A stretch of DNA of 64,000 bases from Bradyrhizobium erythrophlei (GCA_900129675.1 FSRD01000001.1:2469501-2533500); one strand, 5' to 3'; shown: positions 18,993-28,922, counted from the stretch's first letter. Numbers and translations are program-made. Notes: generated by a model not told the origin, from the letters alone.

Positions 18993-19838
18993 TCAGTCCC
19001 GCAACAGCTCGTTAATGCTGGTTTTGGCGCGGGTGCGCTCGTCGACGCGCTTGACGATCACGGCGCAGGCGGTCGAGGGACCGGGCTGGCCGTTCTTCAG
19101 CGGCCGGGCCGGCAAGGTGCCGGGCACGACCACGGCATATTCCGGGACCTCGCCGATAAAGGTCTCGCCGGTGTCGCGATCGACGATCTTGGTGGAAGCT
19201 CCGAGGAACACGCCCATCGCCAGCACCGCGCCCTTGCGCACGATCACGCCTTCGGCGACTTCCGAACGCGCGCCGATGAAGCAATCGTCCTCGACGATCA
19301 CGGGCTCGGCCTGCAGCGGCTCCAGCACGCCGCCGATACCGACGCCGCCGGAGATATGCACGCGCTTGCCGATCTGGGCGCAGGAGCCGACTGTCGACCA
19401 GGTGTCGATCATGGTCGATTCATCGACATAGGCGCCGAGATTGACGAAGGACGGCATCAGCACCACGTTGCGGGCGATGAAGGCCGAACGGCGCACGATG
19501 GCGCCCGGCACCGCGCGAAAACCGGCGTCGCGAAAACGGTTCTCGCCCCAGCCCTCGAACTTCGAAGGCACCTTGTCCCACCACGCCGCCTTGCCCGGGC
19601 CGCCCGGAATCGAACTCATGTCGTTGAGGCGGAACGACAGCAGCACCGCCTTCTTCAACCACTGATTGACCTTCCACTTGCCGCCGGCCTCGCGCTCGGC
19701 GACGCGCGCCTCCCCCTTGTCGAGCAGTTCGAGCGCATGATCCACGGCGTCGCGAACCTCGCCCTTGGTCGCGGTCGAGACGCCGTCGCGGGCATCGAAC
19801 GCAGTGTTGACGGTGGATTCAAGCGCGGACAGGGACAT
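18993..19838 (-). CDS. dapD: 2,3,4,5-tetrahydropyridine-2,6-dicarboxylate N-succinyltransferase
   Basis: A 281-residue succinyl-CoA-dependent acyltransferase of the DAP pathway. The N-terminal helical domain begins [19 protein letters not shown]. The left-handed beta-helix with hexapeptide repeats starts near residue 105 ([40 protein letters not shown]). ATG 19838 is the usual family start; the longer frame to 19862 adds eight atypical residues. It is the first gene of the dapD-DUF805-dapE series. Confidence 0.95.
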   Translation of the reverse strand: MSLSALESTVNTAFDARDGVSTATKGEVRDAVDHALELLDKGEARVAEREAGGKWKVNQWLKKAVLLSFRLNDMSSIPGGPGKAAWWDKVPSKFEGWGENRFRDAGFRAVPGAIVRRSAFIARNVVLMPSFVNLGAYVDESTMIDTWSTVGSCAQIGKRVHISGGVGIGGVLEPLQAEPVIVEDDCFIGARSEVAEGVIVRKGAVLAMGVFLGASTKIVDRDTGETFIGEVPEYAVVVPGTLPARPLKNGQPGPSTACAVIVKRVDERTRAKTSINELLRD

Positions 19839-19956
19839 CGGGGATTCCTCGGGACGGGACAATTATCTGGCGAATTGAGAGGCTTTTTCGGGATTTGGCG
19901 GGAGAGAGTCAAGGCTAACTCTCCAATGTATTCCCGGCGAAGGCCGGGACGACGAG

Positions 19957-20652
19957 TCATTGTGCTGCGCTCAGCCCCTGCAAGAACCCGGTCAGATCAT
20001 CGGTGACATGATCGACATAGTCGGCGTCGCGGCCTTCCAGCTCCCAGTCTTCGCGTACCACTTCCTCGGTACCATCAGGCACCACCAGCACCGTGGTCAT
20101 GCCGAGTTGGTGCGGCACCACGAGGTTGCGGGCGAGATCCTCGAACATCGCCGATCTGGTTGGCTCGACGCCGTGCAGCCGCAAGAATTTGTCGTAGGTT
20201 TGCGGCGCCGGTTTCGGCTCCAGTTCGGCGGCGATGATGTCGAACACGGCCTCGAAATGCGCGCTGATGCCGAGCCGTGCCAGCACCGCGTCGGCATGGT
20301 CGGTCGAGCCGTTGGTCAGGATCAGCTTGCGCCCGGGCAGCTTTGCGATCGCCGCCCCCATCGCCGGGTTCGGCTGCAGCGGCGAGTGATCGATCCGGTG
20401 CACATAGGCGAGGTAATCGTCGGCCCGCACGCCATGCTCGGTCATCATGCCGCGCATCGAGGTGCCGTAGCGGAGATAGTAGTCCTTCTGGATCCGCCGC
20501 GCTTCCTGGGGAGAGACCTTCAGGAAGGCGCCGATATATTCGCCGATCCGGGCGTCGACCTGCTGCCACAGATTGACGTGATGCGGGTACAGCGTGTTGT
20601 CGAGATCGAACACCCAGGTGTCGATATGCGTGAAGGCGCGGGGTGTTTTCAT
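19957..20652 (-). CDS. HAD-superfamily pyrimidine 5'-nucleotidase-like phosphatase
   Basis: A 231-residue HAD hydrolase. Motif I is WVFDLDNTLYPHH (both Asp present), motif II KLILTNGSTDHA, motif III Lys in ELEPKPAPQTYDKF, and motif IV is weakly acidic in AMFEDLARNLVVPHQLG. The helical cap begins YGTSMRGMMTEHGV, as in the pyrimidine 5'-nucleotidase subfamily of fungi and proteobacteria. It likely removes phosphate from a nucleotide or small metabolite. ATG 20652 is chosen. It lies upstream of dapD on the same strand with a repeat-like gap between. Confidence 0.88.
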   Translation of the reverse strand: MKTPRAFTHIDTWVFDLDNTLYPHHVNLWQQVDARIGEYIGAFLKVSPQEARRIQKDYYLRYGTSMRGMMTEHGVRADDYLAYVHRIDHSPLQPNPAMGAAIAKLPGRKLILTNGSTDHADAVLARLGISAHFEAVFDIIAAELEPKPAPQTYDKFLRLHGVEPTRSAMFEDLARNLVVPHQLGMTTVLVVPDGTEEVVREDWELEGRDADYVDHVTDDLTGFLQGLSAAQ

Positions 20653-20659
20653 GATTCTG

Positions 20660-20832
20660 TCACCCCGTCGTCCGGGCCTAGTGCGCAATTACGCACGGGG
20701 GCCGTCCACACCATCACGCCGTATCGGTCATTGGCGAGCACGGTGCCAGTTGCCTTTGATCGTGGTGGCAGTAGCGGCCAAAATTCAGATCGGTGGTTAT
20801 GGGTCCCTGCTTTCGCAGGGACGACGATGGAG
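20660..20832. repeat. Dispersed intergenic repeat
   Basis: This block contains caccccgtcgtccgggccta, gcgcaattacgcacggggg, catcacgccgtatcggtcat and gggtccctgctttcgcaggg followed by acgacga. The last part is a small hairpin (tccctgc-tttc-gcaggga). The words are those of dispersed repeats in related genomes. No gene is visible between the HAD and DUF1036 genes. Confidence 0.55.
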
Positions 20833-20848
20833 GGGAGTTTTTCTCTCA

Positions 20849-21916
20849 TCATGGCATCGCAAATCGCAGTGTCCTGCCGCCGCCGCTCATGTCAACCGCG
20901 GCAAAGCCGATCGGTGCAAGGCCGCGGCTGCCGCAATCGCCCTGTTCGTTGATCTCGAATTTGCTCTCGCGCGTGCAAAGCTCTTTCGCGCCGCCCCAGT
21001 TCAGCGGCTTGTCCTTGTATTTGACGGTGCGATTCTCGCCGTCGACGGCTTCGGCAAAGCTGAAGATCTGTTTCGGCTGGCCGGTGACGTCGGGATGCAG
21101 GCATTTACCGGGATCGATGCGATACCAGCCGCGGCTGGTCACGACCTTGCCGTCATCGGTCGCGACCGCGGCCATGATCTTGTGCCGCGTGTCGTTGCAC
21201 CAGGTCAGCCCGGTCGAGGACGGCGACTGCACCGCGTCGATCATGGTGGTGAAGAAATTCGGCGACTGCACGATGTCGGCGCTGAGCCCGCGGCTTTTCA
21301 GGAACGCGGCCAGGGCGCCTTGCGTCTTCGGCCCGTCGACGCCGTCGATGGGGGCTGCGTCATAGCCCGCGATCACCAGCAGCCGCTGGATCCCGGCGAG
21401 GCGCGCCTGCTCGTCGTCATATTCGGAGTCCTCGGCGAGATAGGCGACCAGATTGCCGTCGTCGGCCTGGGTCGGCGTGATCTGGGTGAAGGGCGCCGGG
21501 GTCTGGCCGGCCCGGCACTGGCGCGCGGCGGCGATGACGAAATTCTCCGGCGCGATGCAAAGCGTATCGGTGCCGTTTTGCGGGATCGGCGAAGCGCCAT
21601 AGACGCCGAGCGCCCGGGCATTCAACAGGTAGCGGTCGGCCGTCAGCGTGCCCTGCGCCACGACGCGGCAGGCGGCGGGATCGATGCGAAACCAGCCGCG
21701 CGTCGCGGTGGCCGATTTGTCGTCAATGCCGATCGCGGCCTCGACCACATAGCTCATGCGATTGCAGAGCTTCAGGTCGGCCAGCGCCGGCGCGGACGAG
21801 AAGAACAGCGAGATCGTCGCGGCCGGCAGCGCCAGGATCGTGCGCGCCGCGTACCGCCGCATTCTTGCGCTGAAGCGGCGCTTGATCATCGGGGGCGATG
21901 GGTTCGCGCGGGTCAC
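20849..21916 (-). CDS. Exported DUF1036 protein with two DUF1036 units and a central PG-binding-like segment
   Basis: A 355-residue protein with a basic N-terminus and hydrophobic segment ending near SAPALA|DL (about residue 46), so probably exported. Residues 50-115 ([26 protein letters not shown]) and 230-345 ([26 protein letters not shown]) are two copies of the same domain with matching Cys. Between them, [20 protein letters not shown] and [19 protein letters not shown] resemble a peptidoglycan-binding repeat. A cell-envelope role is inferred. Its start overlaps the argB stop by four bases, so it is the second gene of an argB operon. Confidence 0.85.
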   Translation of the reverse strand: MTRANPSPPMIKRRFSARMRRYAARTILALPAATISLFFSSAPALADLKLCNRMSYVVEAAIGIDDKSATATRGWFRIDPAACRVVAQGTLTADRYLLNARALGVYGASPIPQNGTDTLCIAPENFVIAAARQCRAGQTPAPFTQITPTQADDGNLVAYLAEDSEYDDEQARLAGIQRLLVIAGYDAAPIDGVDGPKTQGALAAFLKSRGLSADIVQSPNFFTTMIDAVQSPSSTGLTWCNDTRHKIMAAVATDDGKVVTSRGWYRIDPGKCLHPDVTGQPKQIFSFAEAVDGENRTVKYKDKPLNWGGAKELCTRESKFEINEQGDCGSRGLAPIGFAAVDMSGGGRTLRFAMP

Positions 21917-22809
21917 TTGTGGATCAGCGTACCGGTGCCCTGGTTGGTGAACAATTCGAGCAGCACGGCGTGCTGCGTCTTGCCGTCGATGATCACGACG
22001 CCCTGCACGCCCTGCTCCAGCGCATAGATGCAGGTCTCGACCTTCGGGATCATGCCGCCGGAAATCGTGCCGTCGGCGATCAGCTTTCGCGCATCCTTGA
22101 CCGACAGTTCCGGAATCAGCTTCTTCGACTTGTCGAGCACGCCGGGAACGTCGGTCAGAAGCAGCAACCGCTTGGCCTTCAGCGCGCCCGCCACCGCGCC
22201 TGCAAAAGTGTCGGCGTTGACGTTGAAGGTCTGGCCGGACTTCGAGGTCGCCAGCGGCGCCAGCACCGGGATCAGCTCGTGGCCGATCAGCTGGTTGAGC
22301 AGCGTGAGATCGACCTTCTCGGGCTCGCCGACGAAACCGAGGTCGACCACTTTTTCGATATGCGAATCCGGATCGACCATGGTGCGCGTCGCCTTCGACG
22401 CCGACACCATGTTGCCGTCCTTGCCGCTGAGGCCCACAGCCTTGCCGCCGGCTTCATTGATGTAGCCGACCAGCTGCTTGTTGACCGAGCCGGCCAGCAC
22501 CATCTCGACGATCTCGATGGTCGCGGCATCGGTGATGCGCAGGCCCGCGGCGAATTCCGACTGGATGCCGAGCCGTTTCAGCATGGTCGCGATCTGCGGC
22601 CCGCCGCCATGCACCACGACCGGATTGATCGCGGTCTGCTCCAGCAGCACGATGTCGCGGGCGAAGGCCTTGGCGGTCTCTTCCGCGCCCATGGCGTGGC
22701 CGCCATATTTGATGACGATGGTCTCTTCGTCATATTCCTGCATATGCGGCAGCGCCTCGGACAGGATGCGGGCCTGATCGAGCGGGCTGATATTCGACAC
22801 ATCGGTCAT
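21913..22809 (-). CDS. argB: Acetylglutamate kinase
   Basis: A 298-residue amino-acid kinase carrying out the second step of arginine synthesis. Motifs: [11 protein letters not shown] (phosphate loop, about residue 32), [20 protein letters not shown], the acetylglutamate-binding [20 protein letters not shown], and the C-terminal [20 protein letters not shown]. Full length. The long upstream extension in the same frame runs through a dispersed repeat and is rejected; ATG 22809 is used. The stop overlaps the DUF1036 gene start (ATGA). Confidence 0.96.
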   Translation of the reverse strand: MTDVSNISPLDQARILSEALPHMQEYDEETIVIKYGGHAMGAEETAKAFARDIVLLEQTAINPVVVHGGGPQIATMLKRLGIQSEFAAGLRITDAATIEIVEMVLAGSVNKQLVGYINEAGGKAVGLSGKDGNMVSASKATRTMVDPDSHIEKVVDLGFVGEPEKVDLTLLNQLIGHELIPVLAPLATSKSGQTFNVNADTFAGAVAGALKAKRLLLLTDVPGVLDKSKKLIPELSVKDARKLIADGTISGGMIPKVETCIYALEQGVQGVVIIDGKTQHAVLLELFTNQGTGTLIHK

Positions 22810-22879
22810 GAAGCGGGTCTCATTATCGAAGAGGTCGGGCGGGGTTCTATCTGATTGGCGGGCAGGCGCAAAGTGCTGG

Positions 22880-23045
22880 ATTGCGTGCCCCGGATGCTGC
22901 GCAGCGCCATAAGCGCGTTCACGCGCGTCTTTGGCGCGCTTTGCCTTGCGGCGTGGTGCGCTGCTGATCCGGGGCCCATGAAACGAAGATGGGTCCCGGC
23001 TCTGCGGAGCAGCGCAAGGGCGCTGCACCGCGTCCGGGACACAAT
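22880..23045. repeat. Dispersed repeat of the 'gggtcccggctctgcgg' type
   Basis: Contains cgtgccccggatgctgcgca, gcgcgtctttggcgcgct, gctgatccggggcccatgaa, gatgggtcccggctctgcgg and ctgcaccgcgtccgggacac. It is the same family as 2712-2862. It occupies the space between argB and the DUF423 gene and explains the artefactual N-terminal extension of argB. Confidence 0.75.
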
Positions 23046-23059
23046 AAATTGGTGGCCGC

Positions 23060-23431
23060 TCACCCTCGCCCTGGCCATGCCGCGGCCACCGCGACGGCCA
23101 GCCAGCTCAGAATCAAAAGCGTGCCGCCTGTCGGCGCGGCCATCGGAAACAGGCTGTGGCCGGCATATTGCCTTAAGCTCAGGTCGCCGGCGAACAGGGC
23201 GGAGGCGATCACAAAGCCGAAGGCGGATGCTATGCCGATGCGGGCATGGACGATTGCACGCTCGGCCAGCACAACGATTCCGAGCACGGCCGTGGCATGG
23301 AACAGCAGCATCGATGACGCGGATGCCAGCCGGGACGCATCAGGTTGATGTGCGGAGGCCGCGGCCAGCACAATTCCGTCTGCGCCCATGATGCCGGCCA
23401 GAACGATCAGGATGCGATAGGCCCGGCTCAT
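23060..23431 (-). CDS. DUF423-family small membrane protein
   Basis: A 123-residue protein with four hydrophobic segments. The conserved DUF423 features are the N-terminal helix [18 protein letters not shown], an ASAH motif, [14 protein letters not shown] with its conserved His, and [12 protein letters not shown] followed by [12 protein letters not shown]. Function is unknown. The ATG at 23431 overlaps the engB stop by one base (TGATG), indicating coupling to engB. The longer frame upstream is inside engB and is not real. Confidence 0.85.
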   Translation of the reverse strand: MSRAYRILIVLAGIMGADGIVLAAASAHQPDASRLASASSMLLFHATAVLGIVVLAERAIVHARIGIASAFGFVIASALFAGDLSLRQYAGHSLFPMAAPTGGTLLILSWLAVAVAAAWPGRG

Positions 23432-24081
23432 CAACGGCGCTCCTCGAGCAGGCGCACCATGGCGGCGCGTAATTCCGGCATTCCGGCGCCCGAGCGCGAG
23501 GATGTCACCAGCACATCCGGAAACGCGGCAGGATGCTTTGCCAGGGCCGCGATGGTCTCGGCGATGCACTTTTCGAGCTCGGCCGGCTTGACCTGATCCG
23601 CCTTCGTCAGCACCACCTGATAACTCACGGCCGACTTGTCGAGCGTCTTCAGCACGTCCTGATCGACGTCCTTGATGCCGTGGCGGGCGTCAACAAGCAC
23701 ATAGACCCGCGCCAGCGTGCTGCGGCCCTGCAGGAATTTGTGGATCAGCGCGGTCCATGACGCGACTTTTGCCTTTGGCGCCGAGGCGTAGCCATAGCCG
23801 GGCATGTCAACCAGCCGGAAGCCGGCGCGGTCGGGGCCTTCGAAGAAAATCAGTTCCTGGGTGCGGCCTGGCGTGTGCGAGGTGCGCGCCAGCGCGTTGC
23901 GGCCGGTCAGCGCGTTGATGAGGCTGGATTTGCCGACATTGGAGCGGCCGGCGAACGCCACTTCCAGGCCGGCTTCCGGCGGCAGCGTCTCGATCGAGGG
24001 CGAGGCCCAGATGAACTGCCAGTCGCCGGCGAATAATTTGCGGCCCTGCTCGATCAGCTTCGCATCGGTCTCAGCGCTCAT
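23431..24081 (-). CDS. engB: Ribosome biogenesis GTP-binding protein YihA/YsxC/EngB
   Basis: A 216-residue GTPase needed for large-subunit ribosome assembly. G1 [17 protein letters not shown] (about residue 40), a Thr-rich switch [19 protein letters not shown]3 [11 protein letters not shown]4 VLTKADQV and G5 VTSSRSGAG are all present. The start is taken at MSAETDAK (24081); MNGNLR at 24099 is equally possible, while the frame beyond is repeat-derived. It lies between yidC and the DUF423 gene on the same strand. Confidence 0.94.
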   Translation of the reverse strand: MSAETDAKLIEQGRKLFAGDWQFIWASPSIETLPPEAGLEVAFAGRSNVGKSSLINALTGRNALARTSHTPGRTQELIFFEGPDRAGFRLVDMPGYGYASAPKAKVASWTALIHKFLQGRSTLARVYVLVDARHGIKDVDQDVLKTLDKSAVSYQVVLTKADQVKPAELEKCIAETIAALAKHPAAFPDVLVTSSRSGAGMPELRAAMVRLLEERR

Positions 24082-24097
24082 GCGAAGGTTTCCATTC

Positions 24098-24187
24098 ATC
24101 GTCATGGCCGGGCTTGTCCCGGCCATCCACGTCTTGCTTTTCGTTCATCCCAAAGACGTGGATGCCCGGGACAAGCCCGGGCATGAC
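24098..24187. repeat. Dispersed inverted-repeat element
   Basis: A near-perfect hairpin element: cgtcatggccgggcttgtcc and gggacaagcccgggcatgac as outer arms, with catccacgtcttg and aaagacgtggatg inside. It is the same family as 7952-8043. It separates yidC from engB. Confidence 0.82.
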
Positions 24188-24226
24188 GAGTTGGGGTTCT
24201 TCGCGTCCTGCAAGCAGGCACGCCCG

Positions 24227-26086
24227 TCAGGTTTTCGACGCGGCCTTCCTGGCGAACGTCGCTCTCAGATTATCGAACAGTTCCACCTTCACGCCATTGC
24301 GGCGCATGATGAAGCTCTGCTGCAGCACCGACAGCGTGTTGTTCCAGGCCCAGTAGATCACCAGACCGGCCGGGAAGCCGGCCAGCATGAAGGTGAAGAT
24401 CAGCGGCATCCAGTCAAAGATCATCTTCTGCGTCGGATCCGGCGGCGTCGGATTGAGCTTCATCTGGAACCACATCGTGATGCCCATGATGATCGGCCAG
24501 ACGCCGAGCGCGAGATAGTGCCCGAAGATCGGCAGCTGCGTCGGGTCGAAATGCAACAGGCCGAACAGCGTGAACAGATTGGTCGGATCGGGCGCCGACA
24601 GGTCCTTGATCCAGCCATAAAACGGCGCGTGGCGCATTTCGATGGTGACGAACAGCACCTTGTAGAGCGAAAAGAACACGGGAATCTGCACAACGACGGG
24701 AAGACAACCGGCGATCGGGTTGATCTTCTCCTTCTTGTAGATTTCCATCATCTCCTGCTGCTGCTTCTGCCGGTCGTCCGGATAGCGTTCCTTGAGCGCG
24801 GCGAGCTGCGGCTGCACCGACTTCATCTTCGCCATCGACGCGTAGGATTTGTTGGCCAGCGGGAAGAACAACAGCTTCACCAGCACGGTCACCAACAGGA
24901 TGGCGATGCCGAAATTGCCGACCAGATGATAGAACCAGTCGAGCGCCAGGAACATCGGCTTGGTGATGAAGTAGAACCAGCCCCAGTCGATCAGGAGATC
25001 GAAGTGGTTGAGCCCGAGCTGCTTGTTGTAGCCGCCGAGACCGACCAGCGGGAAGTTGATGCCGACGACACGGGCTTCCTTGGCGCCGGCAAACAGCCGT
25101 GCATTGGCGCTGATCGTGCCGCCGATCGCAACCGTCTGCGCGTCCTGCAGATAGTCGGTCTGGTAGGTATGCACCGTGCCGACAAGGTTGGAAGAATAGC
25201 GCGCCTGCAGCTTTGCCGTGGTGTCCGGCAGCAGCGCCGACGCCCAGTATTTATCGGTCATGCCGAGCCAGCCATTGGTGACGTCGAAGCTGACCGATTT
25301 GGCCTCGTCGATTTTCTTGTAGCCGTATTCCTGCAGGCCCTTCTCGCCGAGATAGCCGATCAGGCCTTCATGCAGGATGTAGTAGCCCGAGACCTGCGGG
25401 GTGCCGTGGCGCGAGATCAGCGCGAACGGATAAAGCGTGACCGGCGCGGCGCCGATGTTGGTGACTGCATCCTTGATGGTGAAGAGATAGCTATCGTCGA
25501 TCGAAATCGTGCGGCGGAAGGTGAGGCCGTCGCCATTGTCATATTTCAGCGTCACCGGGTTGGTCGGCGAAAGGCTGCCGGAGCCCTCCTGCTCCCACAT
25601 CGTGGTCTGATCGGGAATGCGCGCGGTCGAGCCGGTCGCCGGAACCCAGCCGAACTCGGCATAATAGGGGCTCGCGGTGTTCGAGGGCGAGTACAGCACG
25701 ATCGCAGGAGATGTCGGATCGACGGTTTCGCGGAACTGCACCAGCGCGAGATCGTCGATGCGCGCACCCCTGAGCGAGATGCTGCCGGTCAGACGCGGCG
25801 TGTCGATCTTGACGCGCGGGGTGGCGGCAATCGCGGTATCGCGGCTGACGACGGGCGCCGCCGAGGCCGGCACACTGTTCGCGGGCGCGTTGGCGGAAGG
25901 CGCCGAGCCGGCCTGCGGCGCGGTGCTGCCGGGGGTCGCCTGCGGCGTCGGCTTCACCAGTTCGGCCTGCGTCTGGGTCTGCGCGCGCTGCTTTTCCATC
26001 TGCGGCACGTTGTAGAAATATTGCCAGGCGATCAGCACGATGCCGGATAGAATGACGGCGAGGATGGTGTTGCGATTGTCGGTCAT
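24227..26086 (-). CDS. yidC: Membrane protein insertase YidC
   Basis: A 619-residue insertase. The N-terminal helix NTILAVILSGIVLIAWQYFY is followed by a Pro/Ala/Gln-rich linker and a large periplasmic P1 domain (about 80-370). The conserved five-helix core comes next: WGWFYFITKPMFLALDWFY, FGIAILLVTVLVKLLFFPL, MMEIYKKEKINPIAGCLPV and ending near FIMRRNGVKVELFDN. Length is normal for a Gram-negative YidC. It inserts and folds inner-membrane proteins with or without SecYEG. ATG 26086 is used; the longer frame overlaps rnpA. It follows rnpA by 19 bases, in the classical rpmH-rnpA-yidC order. Confidence 0.96.
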   Translation of the reverse strand: MTDNRNTILAVILSGIVLIAWQYFYNVPQMEKQRAQTQTQAELVKPTPQATPGSTAPQAGSAPSANAPANSVPASAAPVVSRDTAIAATPRVKIDTPRLTGSISLRGARIDDLALVQFRETVDPTSPAIVLYSPSNTASPYYAEFGWVPATGSTARIPDQTTMWEQEGSGSLSPTNPVTLKYDNGDGLTFRRTISIDDSYLFTIKDAVTNIGAAPVTLYPFALISRHGTPQVSGYYILHEGLIGYLGEKGLQEYGYKKIDEAKSVSFDVTNGWLGMTDKYWASALLPDTTAKLQARYSSNLVGTVHTYQTDYLQDAQTVAIGGTISANARLFAGAKEARVVGINFPLVGLGGYNKQLGLNHFDLLIDWGWFYFITKPMFLALDWFYHLVGNFGIAILLVTVLVKLLFFPLANKSYASMAKMKSVQPQLAALKERYPDDRQKQQQEMMEIYKKEKINPIAGCLPVVVQIPVFFSLYKVLFVTIEMRHAPFYGWIKDLSAPDPTNLFTLFGLLHFDPTQLPIFGHYLALGVWPIIMGITMWFQMKLNPTPPDPTQKMIFDWMPLIFTFMLAGFPAGLVIYWAWNNTLSVLQQSFIMRRNGVKVELFDNLRATFARKAASKT

Positions 26087-26105
26087 CGTTTCAAGGTCTC
26101 GTCGT

Positions 26106-26543
26106 TCAATTCGGTTGACGGCTGGTGCCAGTGTCTGTTGTGGGTGCGCTTTCATGACGCGAACCGGTGGCCGCTTCGCTCGAAAACGCCTTGCCGCTCG
26201 AAAAGGCCTTGGACGGTGCCTGCCGGTCGAGGCGACGGAACGCCGAGCGAAGATCTTCGAGCATGGTCGCAAAGTCGCGATCAAGTGCGGCACGACGGCC
26301 GACTAGCACATAATCATGGTGCGGTCGCATTGGTATGACGTCGAGCCGCTTCACCAGTTCGCGAAGCCGGCGCCGGATGCGATTGCGCTGGGGGGCGTTG
26401 CCGTTCTTTTTGGTAACGGTGAAACCGATCCGGATCGGGCCATCATCGTCGCGCGCGCGCGCCTGCAGCACGAACGCAGTGCCGTTGGCCCGCGCGCCAT
26501 TGGCAACGGCGAGGAAGTCCGCCCGCTGCCTTAGCCGATCCAT
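26106..26543 (-). CDS. rnpA: Ribonuclease P protein component
   Basis: A 145-residue basic protein, cofactor of the RNase P ribozyme for tRNA 5' maturation. It begins MDRLRQRADFLAVANG and contains IGFTVTKKNGNAPQRNRIRR, the RNR signature helix, followed by RLRELVK. The C-terminus extends about 25 residues past the conserved domain with a low-complexity Ser/Ala tail. It lies between rpmH and yidC. The two ORFs are close enough for one transcript. Confidence 0.94.
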   Translation of the reverse strand: MDRLRQRADFLAVANGARANGTAFVLQARARDDDGPIRIGFTVTKKNGNAPQRNRIRRRLRELVKRLDVIPMRPHHDYVLVGRRAALDRDFATMLEDLRSAFRRLDRQAPSKAFSSGKAFSSEAATGSRHESAPTTDTGTSRQPN

Positions 26544-26568
26544 AATGTAATCTCCGGAGACGCCCGGT

Positions 26569-26703
26569 TCAGGCGCTCAGACGCTTGCGGCCCCGCGCGC
26601 GGCGCGCAGCGAGGACCTTACGGCCGCCGGTCGTGGCGAGACGAGCGCGGAAGCCGTGACGGCGCTTGCGCACCAGTTTGCTGGGTTGATAAGTCCGCTT
26701 CAC
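26569..26703 (-). CDS. rpmH: 50S ribosomal protein L34
   Basis: A 44-codon gene. The start codon is GTG (26703), giving [20 protein letters not shown], then [18 protein letters not shown] and TGA. This is the complete L34 sequence, an extremely basic large-subunit protein. An AGAACTAC leader precedes it. It is the promoter-proximal gene of the rpmH-rnpA-yidC series. Confidence 0.96.
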   Translation of the reverse strand: MKRTYQPSKLVRKRRHGFRARLATTGGRKVLAARRARGRKRLSA

Positions 26704-27149
26704 GGGTAGTTCTCCGCTGACCGGGCAATTTGCCGCTGGTTAAAGTAAATCCGAATTGAGGTAAGTCCGGTGATGCTGGCCGGCCCAAAACGAGGCCATT
26801 TACGGCCCCAAATGAGCCGCCCCCGGTCAGACCGGGCCATCGCGGACAATTGCGCGGCTTATACGGGAGCGACCCGTTTCCGTCAATGTTGCGCGGTGCC
26901 GCAATCGGGGTTCTTTGAAACGTCGCAATTGGCGCGAATATATCTGTTTTCGCGGGGTTTTTACGGTCGAGGCGGCGGTTAACGCCGGCGGCCGGAACCG
27001 GCAGACATTAGCGATCCGTAATTTGACCGGTTCGGGGCGGGAACGCATCCTGAACCGCAGAGCGCGAGCCGCCGGACAGGCGTCGGTTTTGCGTCCGTTC
27101 GTGCTCTGGAAAATCAGCCCTCTGGAAACAGAGGCTTTGAAGGCAGATA
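26704..27149. other. Intergenic region between divergent rpmH and sensor kinase
   Basis: About 450 bases with no credible gene. It must hold the rpmH promoter and that of the divergent kinase. A 121-codon minus ORF here has no family features and contains an Arg-rich composition typical of spurious high-GC frames. No terminator or RNA was recognised. Confidence 0.5.
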
Positions 27150-27152
27150 TTG

Positions 27153-28628
27153 GTGTCAGTGACCGACGACCAGCCAGTAACGCAAATGCCACGGCCGACG
27201 CCGCCGCGCGGGCTAGGCATGTCCGGCAAACTGCTGCTGCTCACCATTCCCCTGGTGGTGATCGCGGGCCTGATGGTCTACGTGCCTGCGATCGCGAATT
27301 TCCGGATGAACCGGCTCAACGACCGGCTGGCGGCGGCCAATACCGCGGCCTTGGTGCTGGACGCAGCCCCGTTGGGCATGGTCCCGGATTCGCTGGCGCG
27401 GCAGATTCTCACCAGCGTCGGCGCGCGGGCGGTGGCCATCAAGATGGGGCAGCAGCGCCGGCTGCTCGCCAGCGCCGACCTGCCGGCCTCGATCGACCAT
27501 GACATCGACATGCGGACGATGACGGTGTGGTCGGCGATAGTCGATTCCTTCGAGACCATGCTGGAGACCGGCAACCAGGCGATCCGCGTGGTCGGACCTG
27601 CGCCCGGCGGCGCACAGTTCATCGAGGTCGTGTTCGACGAGCTGCCGTTGCGGCAGGCCATGTACCGCTTCTCGCGCAACCTGCTGCTGGTCTCGCTGGG
27701 AATCGGGATGCTCACCGCGGGATTGGTCTACCTCGCGATGCATTACCTGTTTGTGCGGCCGATGCGGCGCCTGACCGCAAACCTGGTCGGATTCCACGAA
27801 AATCCGGAGAGTTCGGCGCGAATCATCGTGCCGAGCCAGCGCGGCGACGAGATCGGTGTGGCGGAGCGCGAATTGTCCGACATGCAGCGCGACCTCGTGT
27901 CGATGCTACATCAGAAGAGCCGGCTGGCCGCACTTGGGCTTGCGGTATCCAAGATCAACCACGACCTGCGCAATCTATTGGCGTCGTCGCAATTATTGTC
28001 CGACCAACTCGCCAGCGTGCCGGATCCCCGGGTGCAGCGCTTCGCGCCGAAACTGATGCGCTCGCTGGAGCGCGCCATCGCGTTCTGCCAGTCGACGCTC
28101 TCTTATGGCCGCGCGCAGGAAGCCGCGCCCGACCGCCGCGTGATCATGGTCGAACCCGTGGTGGCCGAAGTGCGCGAATCGGCCGGGCTCGCGGCCGACG
28201 CCTCGCTCGCCTGGATCAGCGCGATCGAGCGCGGGCTCACCATCGACGCCGATCCGGACCACTTGTTCCGGGTGCTGCTCAACCTCGTGCGCAACGCGGC
28301 GCAGGCGCTGGAAAGCCGGCCGAACAGCGATGCCAGCCTTCAGATCCGGATCACCGGCCGCCGCGAAGGCACGGTCGCGATCATCGAGGTCTCCGATACC
28401 GGTCCCGGCGTGCCGGAGAAGGCGCGCCAGCACCTGTTCGAGGCGTTCCAGACCTCGGGCAGACCCGGCGGCAGCGGGCTCGGGCTTGCGATCGCCGCCG
28501 AACTGGTTCGCGCCCATGGCGGCGACATCCATCTGGTCGAGGGCACCATCGGCGCCACCTTCCGGATCGCGATCCCGGACCGTCCGGTGGAACTGCTCAG
28601 CGTGCGCCACGAGCGGGCGCGGGCGTAA
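27153..28628 (+). CDS. Orphan membrane sensor histidine kinase
   Basis: A kinase of about 491 residues. The first membrane helix is LLLLTIPLVVIAGLMVYVPA (about 30-50), then a periplasmic region of about 125 residues, the second helix LLLVSLGIGMLTAGLVYLAM and a HAMP-like linker (FVRPMRRLTANLVGF). The dimerisation helix has the phospho-accepting His in VSKINHDLRNLLASSQLL. The ATPase domain carries N-box LLNLVRNAAQALE, G1 VSDTGPGVPEKA and G2 GGSGLGLAIAAELVRAHGG. No response regulator is adjacent. The start is uncertain: TTG 27150, GTG 27153 and GTG 27159 are in frame, with no ATG. Confidence 0.88.
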   Translation: MSVTDDQPVTQMPRPTPPRGLGMSGKLLLLTIPLVVIAGLMVYVPAIANFRMNRLNDRLAAANTAALVLDAAPLGMVPDSLARQILTSVGARAVAIKMGQQRRLLASADLPASIDHDIDMRTMTVWSAIVDSFETMLETGNQAIRVVGPAPGGAQFIEVVFDELPLRQAMYRFSRNLLLVSLGIGMLTAGLVYLAMHYLFVRPMRRLTANLVGFHENPESSARIIVPSQRGDEIGVAERELSDMQRDLVSMLHQKSRLAALGLAVSKINHDLRNLLASSQLLSDQLASVPDPRVQRFAPKLMRSLERAIAFCQSTLSYGRAQEAAPDRRVIMVEPVVAEVRESAGLAADASLAWISAIERGLTIDADPDHLFRVLLNLVRNAAQALESRPNSDASLQIRITGRREGTVAIIEVSDTGPGVPEKARQHLFEAFQTSGRPGGSGLGLAIAAELVRAHGGDIHLVEGTIGATFRIAIPDRPVELLSVRHERARA

Positions 28629-28636
28629 ATTCCCTT

Positions 28637-28771
28637 TGGTCATTCCGGGGCATCGCCAACGGGTCCGGCCCAGGGCCGGCCCGATGACAGGCTCCGCGAT
28701 GAGCCCGGAATCCCGCAGTATTTTCATCGAGATTCCGGGTTCGCGCTGATGCGCGCCCTGGAATGACAGGG
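28637..28771. repeat. Dispersed inverted-repeat element ('gattccgggttcgcgct' type)
   Basis: gtcattccggggcatcgcca opens; the interior has gatgagcccggaatc and gagattccgggttcgcgctg, and the block closes with cctggaatgacaggg. The halves are partly complementary. It lies after the sensor kinase and before tRNA-Arg. Confidence 0.72.
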
Positions 28772-28922
28772 AAAATTACTGGCGGAAATTGGCCGGCAGA
28801 ACCCGCGTTCCGGACCTTGCCAATCGGGGCCGGAGCGGGTAGCTAAGGCGCTCTTTCGCGACGTTTCCGAACCAATCTCGGATGCATCCGGGCTCTCAAG
28901 CCCAAGACGCCACGCGAAAAAC

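Noticed and set aside
20594..22027. A 477-codon plus-strand frame opposite the DUF1036 gene
   Set aside because: It crosses a dispersed repeat and is antisense to a gene with clear domains and an ATGA link to argB.
22810..23028. N-terminal extension of ArgB by 73 residues
   Set aside because: It translates a dispersed repeat; normal ArgB length is obtained from ATG 22809.
23804..26050. A 748-codon open frame on the plus strand opposite yidC and engB
   Set aside because: It is antisense to well-supported genes, has Arg/His/Asp-rich random composition and no domain; high GC keeps such frames open.
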